The notes below the pieces were generated by a model, which was not told where the DNA came from, did not search any database, and saw nothing but the letters and a program-made list of their open reading frames with translations. 64,000 nt of DNA from Halictus rubicundus (taxonomy: Eukaryota; Arthropoda; Insecta; Hymenoptera; Halictidae), in assembly GCF_050948215.1 (NCBI RefSeq), contig NC_135153.1, positions 11,064,058 through 11,128,057 on the forward strand, in the 5' to 3' direction. This document shows, one piece after another, positions 35,311 to 49,183 of this stretch. The translations under genes and the position numbers were made by a program. How positions within the stretch are numbered: the first letter of the stretch is position 1; the number at the start of each line of letters is the position of its first letter.

Positions 35311-38300
35311 CTGTAATGAAATATTAGACGGTTTTTCTCGCGCATGCGTGCCCCAAACAGTAACGTATTTACATATATTATGAGGAAAAGGTAGTGGGGC
35401 AGTGATATTGGCGGGAAAGTACCGGAACAATCTGTTCCGACGACGAGACAAGTATTCCACAATGAATTTCAAATATATCTGTTTGACGCCGATGAACGTG
35501 GTTACAACTGGTTACAACCCATCCATGTTACAATCACATGTCTGGTACAACACATTGCGCCACTTCTGCCAACGTGTGGCGGTTATATGAGAAATGAGAG
35601 TGCTCACTGCTCACGCCCGGGGTTTCGGCAGAGAGGAAATGAGAGCACAGACCAGAGAGGATAGGAGAGTGCTCACGCCCGGGTTTTCGGCGTTCCCGAT
35701 ATAGTGCTGACATCTGCTCAGCCTTAGCATGGCACAGAACCGTGTCGTCTTTCCTAGAACAGAACCGTGTCGTCTTTTAGCATGACACAGAACCGTGTCA
35801 TCTTTCCTGGAACAGAACCGTGTCGTCTTTCCTGGAAGAGAATCGTGTCGTCTTTTAGCATAAAACCGAACGCACATTATTTTTTTAACCAGGATTAGAA
35901 CGTACAGCTTAATTGTTTTATATGAAATATCTAACTAACATGTAAATCTTGTGTACAAAATCTCTAATTAATATAAATTAAGAATAATATTAATTGTAAT
36001 GATACGTATTTTATTTTTTTCCAATTCTGTAGTTGCAAACTCTAGTTGTAAAAAATGGAAAACCCGGAAAAATTCGAACAAATACAGATCTCATATCGAA
36101 GTTTAAAATCGACCAACCTGAATATTAATCTAATAATGAGCTATTGTCATCAACACTATCTTAAATTTGTTCATATATTTAGCTACTGCTATTATTAATT
36201 AAAAAAAATTTTCTTTCATGAATAAATATTTTTTCTAGATGACTTTAAAAACACATTAGAACTATTTTTAAATAATTTTACTCGAAAACATTCTAGTTTA
36301 CTCTTTATTTCACCGTTCTACTAATTTTTTATGGGCTGCATTGCAGCTCTGTTTAACACTCTTTTACAACTCAATACCATAGTACCATCAATATTCAAGG
36401 AAGAACAATTTTGTGTACGGGATCTTGGGTACGGATCTAGAAACGGGAAGACAGACCAGCCGTACTCCACTCAATGACAATTGACACATCGCAGACAGAC
36501 GCTTGATTAATTCTTGCTAATTTCTGAGAAGAAAGGGAAGGAGATCCGGATTCATTTTTTGGTCGGCAATTATAATATCAGCGATTTGACTACAGTAATA
36601 ATCAATACACAACGCGTCGGTAGTTATACCTCAAAAAGTTATTTACAGTTATTTATTTGTTCAATACTACAGACAGGCTACAAATATGAATGCAATCGAT
36701 CTGTCTCTTCTCGTAGAAAAGTAGATGTCAATATGTATAGTTTCCGATACGATGGTCTTCGCGCTTATACTTCATCGGGTGATGTTACAGAATTTTCTGA
36801 ACGCAAGATTTGTTGGGCAATAAAATGAATAAATAATGCGATTCCGTTAAATTGTATACTTTATTATAAATTGCCTAGATTTTGTATTTTTTTTTTTTGT
36901 AGGTATTTTTCCTAAACGTAATATTTGAATGTCGCATAAGGAGTAAAATGTTAACCATTCATTTCTTCTCTGCTTCCTCCGTCTTGCTATAATGTTTAAC
37001 AGAAACATATTGTTCCCTAGTTGCATTAGTTCCGACACGGAAAATTAATTTGAAAAGGTCGTCGGTAACCTGCTAGTACATGTGCCGTTGGACTAATAGG
37101 AAAAACGATCTTACTCTGAGAACGAGAATTTTGAGCAATTGTTGGGGAGAATCGTGCAACAACAATATAATCTTGATTGATTTAGGACACGTTATTCAAT
37201 CTCTGTATTACACATGAAGTAAAGATTTTCTACTTATTGCTTTCCGTTGAGAATTCAATGACTTTTCCTTTTACGTTTCAGATAACAGACTTGTCTCGAA
37301 AATCTCCAAATTCTGCAGAATTTCTTAAGATTCGTGTCGTTTTCCAACATAGTTACCACACAAGATCAAAAAATACGTGTATCTACCTGCATAATGCATA
37401 TGCGGCTCATGCTTTGACCTCCGCGTTTCTGTTTTTCTTCTCTGCGAGTAAAGAAAAATAATTTACAAACAGTTCAGACTTACAGAGACTATAAAAATAA
37501 TTAGTGTCTAACGTTTCGTTCCAGGGGGTTTCATTCTCTTTTTACAGAAGTGTACACGCTGTTATTCTCTTGTGCCCGTCGCTTTTCTATAACCACCTAC
37601 TTGTGTACTACGTTCGTTATGAGTCGACTGCGAATATTTCTGCATTTAACCTCGTTTCACGTGTTCAACAATGGTGCACCCTGTAAATGTGAAAAAATCC
37701 GCAGTCCAGTCATAATTAAGCAACGATAACGAGTCTAATACTGTTCGTTGAAAACGTTTTACGACGAGTTCGTCTCTGCCGCTTTACGTAATATACTTGT
37801 GATTATTAATACATTGCTCGATTATTAGTTTTCCGGTACGTAGATCTTTTTGTTTTTTTTTGTTTTTATTCATTTATTAAATACGCATACTTTTCGTGTA
37901 CCGGGAATTTTCGAAACTAAGAAAGTATAGATTCTCTCGTCCGATTCGAGACAGTTTGGATGAAAAATTCCAGTGTTCCGTGTAGATGCGCAGAGAATTC
38001 AAAATTGTACGAATCTTATTTTTCGTGTCTTTGAAATTTTGGATTGTGGCACATCTTTTTAAACTCCTCGTGTGATCGACGTATCGACAGATTGATCGAA
38101 GGATCACGCAATTTGAGATATTTCAAATTCGAACACCTCCAACGCTGTTCCTTTTCATCTTTCTATCGACGAATTATTTCAAATATTTCGATACTTTACA
38201 TGAGTAATATTTCACGTTTTAAGTATTAGATATTTTTTGCATATAGTTGTCGCAAAGCCATAATTATTTGTTTGTTGTAGTACAAGGGTTATTTGCAAAA

Positions 38301-40035
38301 TCGTTTATTGCACGTATTGTCCGTTGAAATAATGTTGAAAAAATTGGCTCTCTTCTCGTCTGCATGACGTCGCAATTAATCGGGGTTCTTTTTTCTCAAC
38401 CAACGGCCTTATTAAATTTACCTCAGACAATCCATCCATCCTATTACAAATAGACAGCTTCAAAACACTTTTTATCACAGATAACAAACTTTTATTTGGT
38501 GTAATGAATCGAAATACTTCTTGTAGTAATCGCGTAATCGATCGGTTTGTTCAGTGAATAGAAAAATGAAAAAACTAATAAGGTCCAATATTTTCCGATC
38601 GCGTTGATTCAAGGATAATGTAGAAAGAACTCGAATCAGCAAAGAAACAAAGGTAACAAAAGTAAACAATAAATTCTTGAACGCATGCATCACAATGTGC
38701 TGGAATCTTTTTTTGTTTTTGTTATAAATACTTTGTATAAAAACAAACTCCTCTTATACTGTATATCTTTTTCTCTCTGCAGAAGAATTATAAATTCAAC
38801 CGTAAACTATAGCTTAAATGCTCCATCTTGGTTTTGCTTTCTATCTCGATAAAATTAGGGAACCTTTCGCTTATGATTAGAATAGAAGTACAATGTTTTT
38901 CGTTTAATAGTATCAAAAGAACTTTCCGTCTCTACATTATCAATATAAAGCTTCTTTTTTTTGTTACTATTAAATCTATGTTTTGTAAACAGTGTTTTGA
39001 ACGTGACGAATCTTGGAGTATATATATATATACAAAACTATATGTACATTCTTCGTATTATACACATCATACTATTTAGTTGAACATCACTTATATCTTT
39101 GCTACGGTAAGAAGCGCGCGAGTATCCGATCACATCTGATGAAATAAATAAAAGAAGAAGAACAACCAGTAACTAGAAAACGTCGAAACGAAAGAATCAA
39201 TATTAAATTGGCCTAGTTTGATCTTCGAAACGAATAACAAAGATATAATTGACGTGTCTCGACTTTTTATACATATGTCAATGTTTTGTACACGCCGCAC
39301 GCATCATCGCAAACGTGAATATTTTACAGCACGATATACATCCTCGTATTTAATAAAAGATATGATTTTTTACATGTTCTATTCTACAAACTGACTCTAC
39401 AGAATGTTTACAACGCCGAAGTAGTGTAATAAGAAATCCCGTACTCCGAAAAAATGGGGGAGAAACGGTGGAGGGTTCACCGATTAGAATTGACACGATC
39501 GGTGCGCGGCGTTTCTAGGACACCATTTCCCCGAGCACGCGTTTGTTCTACCGATCTCGAACGCGTCAAATAGAATTCTGGATGGAATGCTTTCGTTAGT
39601 CTTATAAATTACATTAAACTCACGTTCATAGAAAAAAAAAAAAAAAAGAATAAACCGCCAGGCAAGATTTGCGCAGGAATGCACCACCGAGACGCATAGT
39701 ATCCAAAATACTTTGAAGATCATAGGATCCGATGGGATCAAGCAGCGAGACTCTGCCGGAGTCATCTGGCCGCTGAACGTGTCGAATCGTTGATAATAAT
39801 ACCTTGTTCAGCTGTTCACACTTCCGAACAAGAAATATGCGTGACGGTGTCGAACGGCGCCTGTATGGCATCAAAGTGTCGTTACGAAACGTGTTAAAAG
39901 TTAAAACCTAAACGAGTTATCCTACCAGATCTAAGAAAAGTTAAACCGCTAGCTCACAGAGATCGAATTAGTGGGGTGAGATTTGTTTGTTTCCTCCTAA
40001 AAGACGTGTTACTTCTCCGGTTGTCCGTCGAGGGC
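35311..40035. other. Spacer between citron and LIM kinase
   Basis: Very AT-rich over most of its length. No kinase, coiled-coil or other domain-like frame was found on either strand. It holds a minisatellite (about 35.6-35.86 kb) close to the citron 5' side. Further right, from about 37.8 to 40.0 kb, the sequence is consistent with a long LIM kinase 3' UTR, with several AATAAA candidates on the minus strand. Confidence 0.55.
35613..35865. repeat. Minisatellite of about 25-28-nt units
   Basis: About five tandem copies of a unit containing ACAGAACCGTGTCGTCTTT run from about 35732 to 35862. The spacer after each copy alternates between CCTGGA-type and TAGCATGAC-type. A separate pair of related GCTCACGCCCGGG...TTTCGGC segments lies just before it (about 35613 and 35671). 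Confidence 0.85.
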
Positions 40036-43000
40036 TCACAACGCTGTGCTTTCGATCGGCGACGTCGCTCTGTTAGGCGTGCAACACCTGTCGGGAGTAT
40101 GGCACAAATCCGGCGTGTGTCTGCCATCCCTTAACTGAACGAAGTCCAAGTCCGCGAAAAAGTCACTCCTCATGGTGCCGACCGCGCTGTCGGAGCCGAA
40201 GCTGTCTTTCTTGCACAGATCAACATTCTTGTAACACCCGCTGTACTCTGCCAATGAGCTGGGCAGCTTGCCGCCGTCGTACACCGACTTCTTCGGGTTG
40301 GACTCTAGCTCGGAGGAGTCTTGGATGGACGTGACGCAGTCTTTTTTGTTAGTCTCGGCGTTAGTCTCGTTTTGCGCATTGTAAATAAGGAGATCGTCGT
40401 TCTTCGAGAGGCTTGTGTTCGAATAGAGGCTGTCGGTGTAACGTAGATTGCTGTTCTTCCGGAGGTGGTCCTCCTTCTGCAAAGTGTTGAAAGGAGAATA
40501 CTCTTCGTAGACCTTGTCCTTGTACTTGGCCGAACGGTCCAGTACCGTGAGGCTTCCGTGCCTGGACAGAATGCTGCCGATGTCGGAGACGTTGCTGTCC
40601 TGTCTGGCTACCACTCTCTCGTTCGCAGGTTCGTTCTCGTTTATTTCCGCCGAGCTTACAGTTACTTTTGATTGCAACGAAGTACCAGCTTCGGATTGAT
40701 TATTGTTCTGCGGCGAAAACGCGTTCTTTGGTGACTCTTTCGTGGGTGAGATCTTTGTCCTCCTCAAGTACGAACCTACTGATTTCGTGCTCTCGTTGCT
40801 GGCTTTCTTCGACTCGTTGTTGTCGCTTTGGCTGTCCGATTTGACCTCCGTCTCCGTGGCGCTCACGGATTTCCCGATTTGCCTCAGGTAGGCGCTGACG
40901 GAACTCGCGTCCGGCATCTTGAACTTGCTCTCCAGCTTGGTTCTTGCGATTTCCGACTTCGAGTTGATATTATTGTTCACCCTGTACGAGCATTTGTTAT
41001 CGAGAATGTACTCGGAGTTCAGAGTGTCCGACAAGGAGCACGGACTGGCTCTGCCCACGTACCTGATCTTCTCGATCGTGGCTATTCGTTTCAGATTACA
41101 GTCGGTCTGATCGGCTTGATTCACGACGCAACGGGCTTTGTCGTCTTTCTCGTTGAAGAGGCGAGGCGACGATTCATTCGATTTCTGTCTAGCGAAACAA
41201 CCGGCGAATCCGCTGTTTTCGGGAGACACGACCGAGTCGAGTTTCTCAACGGCATCTTTCGACCTGGAATTTTGACGCGAGTATCGCCCCGCGTGTCCCG
41301 GCGATTCGTTCGTTTTGCTGTTTTGTCTCGTGTACCTCCCTTTCGAGGTGAGCGCGTTAAGGTCAGGCACTTGTAGCGTGTTGCCGCTTTGTACAGATTC
41401 TTCGCGTTCGAGAGTGCTGTCGTCACATCCGCTGCACCGTTTCTTCTCTTGATGGATCTGGCCCTCTTTGATGGGCTTCAGTTGCGGCGCAAGGGTGTCC
41501 GGAGTAGTCGACTCGCTGGTACTCGTACTAGATCCGGTGTAGTTCCTGATATCGAACTCCAGATCCGCTGGCAATTCAGCACCGACCGCCAGATGCATCG
41601 CCAATCCTTTCAACCAGATCTGCATCGACTCAAACGGCGGCCTTTTGTCAGGGTTCAAGTCGCAACAGAGAAACGCTATCCTGTAGAACATTTCCGGGCA
41701 ATTCGAGCAAAATTTCTCTTTGAAAACGTTCTGGTTCAGACCGAAGTCCGAGGATCTTGGCAAGTAGTCGGGGTCAGCTTGAACCCGGCCTATGATCTCG
41801 CACACAACGATGCCAAAGCTGAATATGTCGACCTTCTCGTCGTACTTGTTGCCTTTCATCATCTCGGGAGCCATCCAATACGGATTTCCCACCACCGTGT
41901 ACCTTTTCTTCCGCTCCTTTTTGGACGTTTTTGTCTCCCCGTCGGAATGTTTGCTGTATTTACGATTCTCCGGTGAATTACCGTTCTGTATTATCCTAGC
42001 GAGACCGAAATCAGCGACGACCACAGTTTTGTCTTCGCGGACCAGACAGTTGTGCGAGTTCAGGTCTCGGTGAATGATGTTCATGGAATGTAGATACGCC
42101 ATGCCAGCGGCGATGTCTTTCGCGAACGATGTACGCTGTTCCCACGGTAAAATTTCATTCGCGTCGTGGAGCAGAGCTCTCAGAGTTCCACCCGCTATAT
42201 ACTCTGTGACCAAATGGAGCTTCTTGTCTTTGTAGAGAACCCCGATGAATCGAAGAACGTTGTTGTGATGCAAGGAACGCAGTACGGCTACCTAATGAAA
42301 AGACGAATTACATATATCGGCGTATCCGTTTAGATTGAGATACCATTTCGAAAGTGACAGCTACCTCTTTCAAGAAATTTTTCTGAGCTTCTTCATCCAC
42401 TCTGTACAACTCCTTTAATACCATGACCTCGTTGGTGTCCCTGTGCGTCACCTTGAACACTTGCCCGAAGAATCCTGTGCCTAAAAGTTCTCCCTTCACT
42501 AGATCGCTCGCACGAAATATCCTTTGGTTCTTTGGCTCCACTCGAAAAGACCTGGTCCTGCTCAAGTCGCACGTGGGATTCGTTGAAGATCTAGAATACG
42601 TTACACGCTCAGTATCTCTGTTGGATACTGCTATCGCGGAAGGAATTTCTGCTAAATCCCATACCCATCGAGCAGTCTCGACATAGAGCTGCTGCGCTCT
42701 TTGTGCATAGGATCTCGCGTCCTCCTTAATTGTCTGCTTCGTGTACCGCTAATGTAGCCTTCGTCCCGTCGTTTGAATAACCGTTCCTTACTTTCTGCAC
42801 TGGTTTTTGGACTTCCGACCGACGTCAACATTGCCGCGGACGGTGAAGAATAGGCTGGTCTTCGCGACACTGCATCCGGATCATGCTCGATGGTCAACTA
42901 AAAACAAATGAGGGCGTTTATATCCGAGTTCAATCGGGTTCGGGTGACATTTGTTAAAAGGATAGATTTACAAAGCAGAAAATTACCTGTAGAACGGTGT

Positions 43001-44980
43001 CCGAATATTGTATAAGGTTTTCTATGCTTTCTATGGGTTGATCTTTGACTGGTGTACCATTCACTTCGAGTATTCGATCCCCGATGTGCAAGGAAATGAG
43101 ATCACTGGATACGTTCAGTCTGTAACACGTTTTGCGTGACATTACCGATATTTGTAAACAGTTGTTGCGACAATACATGCAATATTTTGCGTGCATTTAA
43201 TAGGTACCGGAACATGTACGATCGTATTATAATGAGAAACAGGATTGATATTCGTTGATAAAACTATCCTTGAATATCGAATAACTACTATGCATCCTTT
43301 GTCAACTAATACACAGAACGATGTGACGTGTAAAGTATACAATACATAAAATGTAATGGCTTCTAAACGGTTAGGTATAGTACAACCACACAGCGCAAAA
43401 TGATATATGTATATGAAGTAGAATTTCTTCTGAACTGTTACATGCTTACAAAACTATCTAATGTGTGTATATTAATAAACGAACGACTGATATCTTGAAC
43501 AAGATACCTTATTGCACAAGATATGTATTTCGCGTGCAGTTATGTAGCAACTACCAAGTACACACACCTAATTAATAAAAGACACAATATCTAGTGCATA
43601 TTATTTATTTGTTATGCTGTACCTATGATTAGAGAAGTGGCAGCATAGCCTAAATAGAACCTCCATCATAGAGGCCAGCAGCTTACTGATCTTTCCACGA
43701 ACATTTCTCATTAACCTGTGTTTTAGTTCAAAGTTATTAGAAGCTGTGATCTATAGCGGTTCTTAAATACCACAGAATTATTCATGCAATGTTAAATATT
43801 TTAGAGAAGCTTTATTAACTATAATTTTATATTGTACAAAATATTGTTTCTTTTTTTTAACTGAAAATTTCCTACTCTCATTATATACAAATCTGTCGCC
43901 TTCTTTTTTTTGGTTTTTATCGAATTAGACATTTTCGCGTGTTCAATTTAAAATACTTTTTAACTGTAACACATGTTTTTTTCGACAGTTAAAATTTACG
44001 CTTACAATGTTCAAAACGAACAAGGCAAAGAGGCATATTGTGTTTAACATTTTTCGACGAACAATACCGAATGTAATAAGAAAAAATATAATACAAGAAT
44101 GTACAAGTAAATTGTACATAGTTTGTATACGTACTCTGATATACGAAGCAAAGCTCCACAATTTCTAGGACTAGGAGTTGTGTCTAATGTCAGTTTGATT
44201 CCTCTCTGTTTCTCCGGATCTGAACAATTGGGAGGTATTTCTACTAGTCTGATACTGTGCGGTTTTCTAGCGAATGGACAGTTGGATGTCCTATTGATTG
44301 GCTGCATTTGTCTCTTGTAACAACATCCGCAATACAGTTTGGACCTTTCGACCAATGCGTAACTTTCCCCATCTCCGATAAACGCGCCGCATGAGTTACA
44401 GGCAAAACATTCTGGATGAAATTTGTGATCTCCTGCCAACATAACGGGACCTGTGATGATTTGGCCGCAACCTTGGCAGGCTTCCCCGTAAGCGGCCCAG
44501 TAATCATCTTTGCAAAAAAGCAAACCATCCTTTTCAAAGTACCAAGACGAGAGGCCGACGTCGCAGGCCGAACACCTGCAAAGATAAAACATCTTTTTGA
44601 TACACCATTGGTTCCTAAGAGATCTAATTTATTCAAGTTCCTAAGAATCTATAGATCCGGTGACTCTTGAAATAAGGAAATGATCGTGTTACCTATGGCA
44701 GGCAGTGGTCATTTCGTAAAGGAGACTTAAACAAGAGAGAATATTCCGCTTCTTTTCTAATATTCTTAATTCTAAAAATGTGGGAGTATATTTTAGTGGC
44801 GTTTTAGCAATTAATACTTAGAGGACAAGCAGTAAGACCTTTTGTAAGAATAGCATACCGAAAACAATCGATGTGCCATATCTGATTTAGAGCTTGGATG
44901 AACTCATCTTCGTCGATGGCATTGAGACAACCGGCACAAGTTATCGTCCCTCCGCTTTCCCCGCTTGCTCGGTCTAACAT
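40036..44980 (-). CDS. LIMK1: LIM domain kinase (LIMK), complete
   Basis: Exons 44859-44980, 44135-44575, 42987-43119, 42665-42897, 42365-42590 and 40036-42291 join in phase to 1136 residues. LIMK phosphorylates cofilin/ADF and so stabilises actin; it is activated by ROCK/PAK on its activation loop. Two LIM zinc-binding domains come first (the first starting ITCAGCLNAIDEDEF, the second in CQGCGQIITG...KFHPECFAC). They are followed by a PDZ domain (SLHIGDRILEVNGTPV), then a linker with CDLSRTRSFRVEP. The kinase runs from about residue 340 to 620, with glycine loop GTGFFGQVF, HRDLNSHNC (about 459), ADFG (about 479) and activation loop KKRYTVVGNPYWMAPE. A roughly 500-residue Ser/Asn-rich tail contains repeated SRQNS- and GSYLRR-type motifs and ends in several TPD/TPN copies. 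Long tails are known from insect LIMKs. The last exon carries most of the kinase and the entire tail. Confidence 0.95.
43120..44134 (-). other. LIM kinase intron between LIM2 and PDZ exons
   Basis: A 1015-nt AT-rich intron. No coding frame, RNA gene or clear transposon is seen in it. Confidence 0.7.
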
Positions 44981-47900
44981 GGATCAATCAGAAAATTACA
45001 ATTCAAATTTTGACAATAAGCACTTGGAATGAGTACACAGCCGACGGCAAAGAAACTTTATCTCTTTGTTTTTTTATTATCTCTGAAATATCGCGTTCGG
45101 TTGGCTAGCACAAACGCGTCTACATAGTTTTTTTCTTGATTCTGTTTTGTATATTTACGTACACGTAGACGCGTGTACTTTTTTGCGAGAGTCCGACGAT
45201 GTCGTGAAGGGTAAATCCGGCGTTGAATTTCGAACACATCGAGCTGGCAACAGCTGCGAAAACAAATCCGTGAACCGATGTTGCGGAAAACCGAACGCGA
45301 CGCGGTGCGAAGGAAACGTGTGATTCACGGTTGACGTTAGATAAGCATCAGGGGAAAGCTGGTTACATACATGTCAACCAGCTGACGATAAACTATACGG
45401 TTCTCGGACGGGAGTTTCCTTAATTGTCAATTAATGAAACGTGTCAACTGGATCATCATGAGCCTCCGATAACGTGGCACGCTAACGATCATGTTACCGG
45501 GGAACGTAGCGACCGAGGAGAACGATTCGCGTCGCGTAAATAAAGTGTTGCGAGTTGCGAGGTGCGAGGAGCGTGGGCCAGGAGACTCGGAAGCCAGGAC
45601 GCCCACGCGATCCCCGAAGCGTCCACCGTATCACGCGAAATTCACGATCGATCCGTCTCGTTACGACACGACGTTAGAAACGATTCCACTTTCTACACTG
45701 TGAATCCATTCACTTCCATCCAAATGCAACTCGGAACTTTCTTCGGGAAAGACGTACCGTTTGACGAAACTTCATCCATCACAGCATCTAGATAGGACTG
45801 ACACGCTCCCACTCCGCCACTCCGCGCCTCAACCACCGAGTATAGAGCGCACAGAGTTGCGCACTGTCCTCAACAGATGGCGCGCGCGCGTGCAGACTGC
45901 CGCGAAATTTCAAACGGCACACGGGACTCCGTGTACTTGTACTTGTACTATAATGCAATATTTCGCTGCGGTACGAGTACCGTTTGCGAACCGTTTCGAA
46001 AGTCTGCAACAAGACTACCTTCTAATTGAAAAAAATCTATCTTCTGCTGGGAGGTAGTCGTTTATTCTCACAATATCTGATCATTGCTTTGAAACAGTAT
46101 AACTTCAATATTCGTTTTTATAATATCTCAACTTCGTTCCTCTTTAAACAGAAATATCATAGTTGCGCTATCGAAGCGTCTACGTATTACACTAATTGTA
46201 AGAGCGATAACGTAAATTTACGTATGTATAGTTTCACGTTTGTCGCTTAATTCGTACCGTTTATACAGTAACTGTCGTGTTATAATTATCATTAGGAAGA
46301 GTATCGCATTGTAATAAAAAGTACGTATAAATAATATGGTACAAGCAGTAGTATTACGTGCAAACGTAATGTTATAATAGTGGTACGTTGTAATAAACTA
46401 ATGTATTCTAGTATTGTACATAACTGTGATTAAACAATCCTGTACTTATAAATATGCTTTCGTCTTGAATTCGTTGAACGCGCGGTAATGATCTCGGTAA
46501 TCCTGGTTAGCTGTACAATACAATAAATATTCAAAAATATATTTTCACTGCACGTCTTGGCTTCGATATAGAATAATTAACGATTATTAGACTGTGAATC
46601 TCTATCGCATGAAAAACAGAATCTGGTGGAAACCTGATTTTTCGGAGCCAAAGGTTTCATTTTAAATACAACCTTCTACAATTGCGATCTCACGAGCATA
46701 GTCGCCAGATCAAGACTTGTTCCCCCATTCTAATTTCCCCTTCTACCGCGTTATTCCTCACGCTTCCGGTCACGTGCCGTGCATACTTCGGTGTTGGCAA
46801 AGAGAGAGGGTAACTTTTTCCCCTCAATTCGTGCTCCCTCCCCTCATCTGGCGACAATACTCACGCGTGCCGCGAATGTAGAAAGATTCACAGCCCGAAC
46901 GATGACTATTATTCAAAGCTGGACAGAGATTTTTCTCTGGATCATCGAGATCGGTACCGCATCGTCGAAGATCGACCGAAGGTCGTTCAGGAAACAAAAA
47001 TGTCGTCACTGAGGTATTTCGGAAAATTAAACTGTGACTCGGTAAATCGATTGCACGCTTTCCCGGCCGACCTTTTGGAGGTATCAGCGAATCGGAACAA
47101 CACGGTGTGTAGGTGTCGCAACCTCGCTTTCCGGATATCTTTTCTGGTCGCATCGGTTATTTCGACTGGAGAGCCGTAAATACCGGACGGTTACTTAACA
47201 CTCTACGAGTAAAACTGTAGCAAGTCTACGTCTGAATTATTCGAATCACAGTAGAGATTGTGCAGAGTTCGCCGCTATCGATTACTCTTGCGTACTGTAA
47301 TTGGCAAACGTCGTTTTCATTCTCTTTCCCTCTTTCTCCTTCTACGAACTGTTTTAAATAAAGAAAAAAAAAATTGGGCGTACCCAATTATCTTGAACAG
47401 CATTCGAGAGCACCTAGGTCCTACGATGTTCGCTACCAGCTAATATACATTGCGTTACGGTATTGAAACGCTTTCAATCCAGTATGATCGGATGAAAACA
47501 CCTTCGTTGCTATCAAAGATAGAAAATCGTAAACCTTGAGACATTCATTGGTACTTTATCAATTTATTAGATTGATGCACGAGCGATTTCGATGTTCCTT
47601 TGAAACCTTTTCGATTGTAATTATATCGTAATCTTTATGTATTGCGTAATTGTAATAAACGAAGTCCAACGGAAGACGCATTTCTCGAAAGTTTAACATC
47701 GTTTTAACATTCGGCAAAATCACGTGGTAAAACTTTTATAAAACTTTGGCTTTCATTCGTTGCTCCCTAAACTTGTAGATTACAGGACTAGATTTCACCG
47801 ATGGAATCTTCGCGAAAAGAAGAAGTTAAGAAAGTGTTTGTATCGCTGGCACATCAATCTAACAAAGACTCTTAATCTAAGGGGGATCGTTGCAAATGCT

Positions 47901-49183
47901 TCCAGTCGATTATGCAATCGCATGCACATTTCGCGGAAGAGCAAAGGCGACGAGTGATATGCAAGAAACGCGAACCTTGTTGCAATAATATAGTTGAGAT
48001 AAAGCCCTCGTTAACAACGTCGGAGGGCTTACCGCAATTATCTTCAACGCTAGAAGTACCGAGCAGTCCCGAAGGGACTCGTTTCGATTTATATATGTAT
48101 ATAAAATTCGCGAGGGTACATTTGCTGATATTTGTTGCAATTCTCATCGAATAAACGGATACTATTCCATTTCAACCGATAGCTCTAGCGTTAAAGTTGC
48201 GCACAATTAAAGAGTACAATTGAGCAGTAATAATTGTAAAATCGTGTTACCGACGACGCACGTCCGGTGCGATTTGCTACAACGATTCGATTAACTTCGT
48301 TCGGTTTTCGATAAAGCTAAAGACTTTTTGAATCGCTTCTGTTCGCTTTTGAACTGTTGGAAAATCATCGACAAATTGCTGATCGAGTTCCTTCGACACG
48401 GTTTGTCTGGAAAACCGTCGACGGAAAGACGCAAGAAGAGTGACCGAACGGACAGAGCCTGCACGCGGTCGACTTTTACGAACGCGTTTGCAAGCGTTTG
48501 CAACCGTTTGCAAGCGGTTGCAAGCGCAAGGCCGACATACCGACTGGCGCGTGAAATGAACGGACGGGACCGTTGTTAAATTTGCATAAATGTTTCCCGA
48601 TTCCAGGTGTGTACCCCGTGTCGCCAACTAATTCCTACGGTCGCCCTCGAACCCGTTCGCGAATTCGAGGCCAGTTTTGTCGACTTTTGGTCGAACCTGG
48701 CACAAACAGAATTAGCATACCCGTACGGGAGGAGAACACGCGACCGGACGTTCTCTGATGGAAGTTCCGATTCGGAAATGAAATACAGATAGCGTGCAGG
48801 TAAAAAGACCGAATAGTTGAAGCGCGCGCGTGCACAATTGTTCCGCTCACTCAGACTCTGTTAACTGACACAGCTGTTCAAAGGCTGTCCGGTCCGGTCT
48901 TCTTGCGTTTTCGCAGTAGCTAGTTGATGTTTAGAGGCATTAGCGGAATGTACTTGTCGCTGGGTCGGAAATTGTACTGGGAGCATAATTGATTCGACAC
49001 TGACTCGGCGTATCCGTTCCTGAAACAGATAGGAATGCGTTTACATCGATCGAACTCGAATGGAATTCTTTCAGCTATGTTACGAAAAGCTGTATGGACC
49101 CCAACGAAACCACCACCACCATCACCACCGTCAAACCGACACCAAAACCCCTGTGGAAATTCGACTTTAACGAGATTACAGTT
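44981..49183. other. Intergenic region, LIM kinase promoter side
   Basis: No gene is supported. 45.2-45.9 kb is GC/CpG-rich and is likely the LIM kinase promoter and 5' UTR. A plus-strand frame at 45491-45703 reads without domain resemblance and is more likely a by-product of GC content. The rest is AT-rich with scattered short frames on both strands. Confidence 0.5.
48482..48531. repeat. Short GCGTTTGCAA tandem repeat
   Basis: About four to five imperfect copies of a ten- to eleven-base GCGTTTGCAA unit occur in tandem, each copy also containing the TTGCAA palindrome. Confidence 0.8.

Noticed and set aside
45491..45703. Plus-strand 70-residue frame upstream of LIM kinase
   Set aside because: GC-rich promoter-like DNA, no domain or start context. 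A small peptide cannot be excluded but is unsupported.
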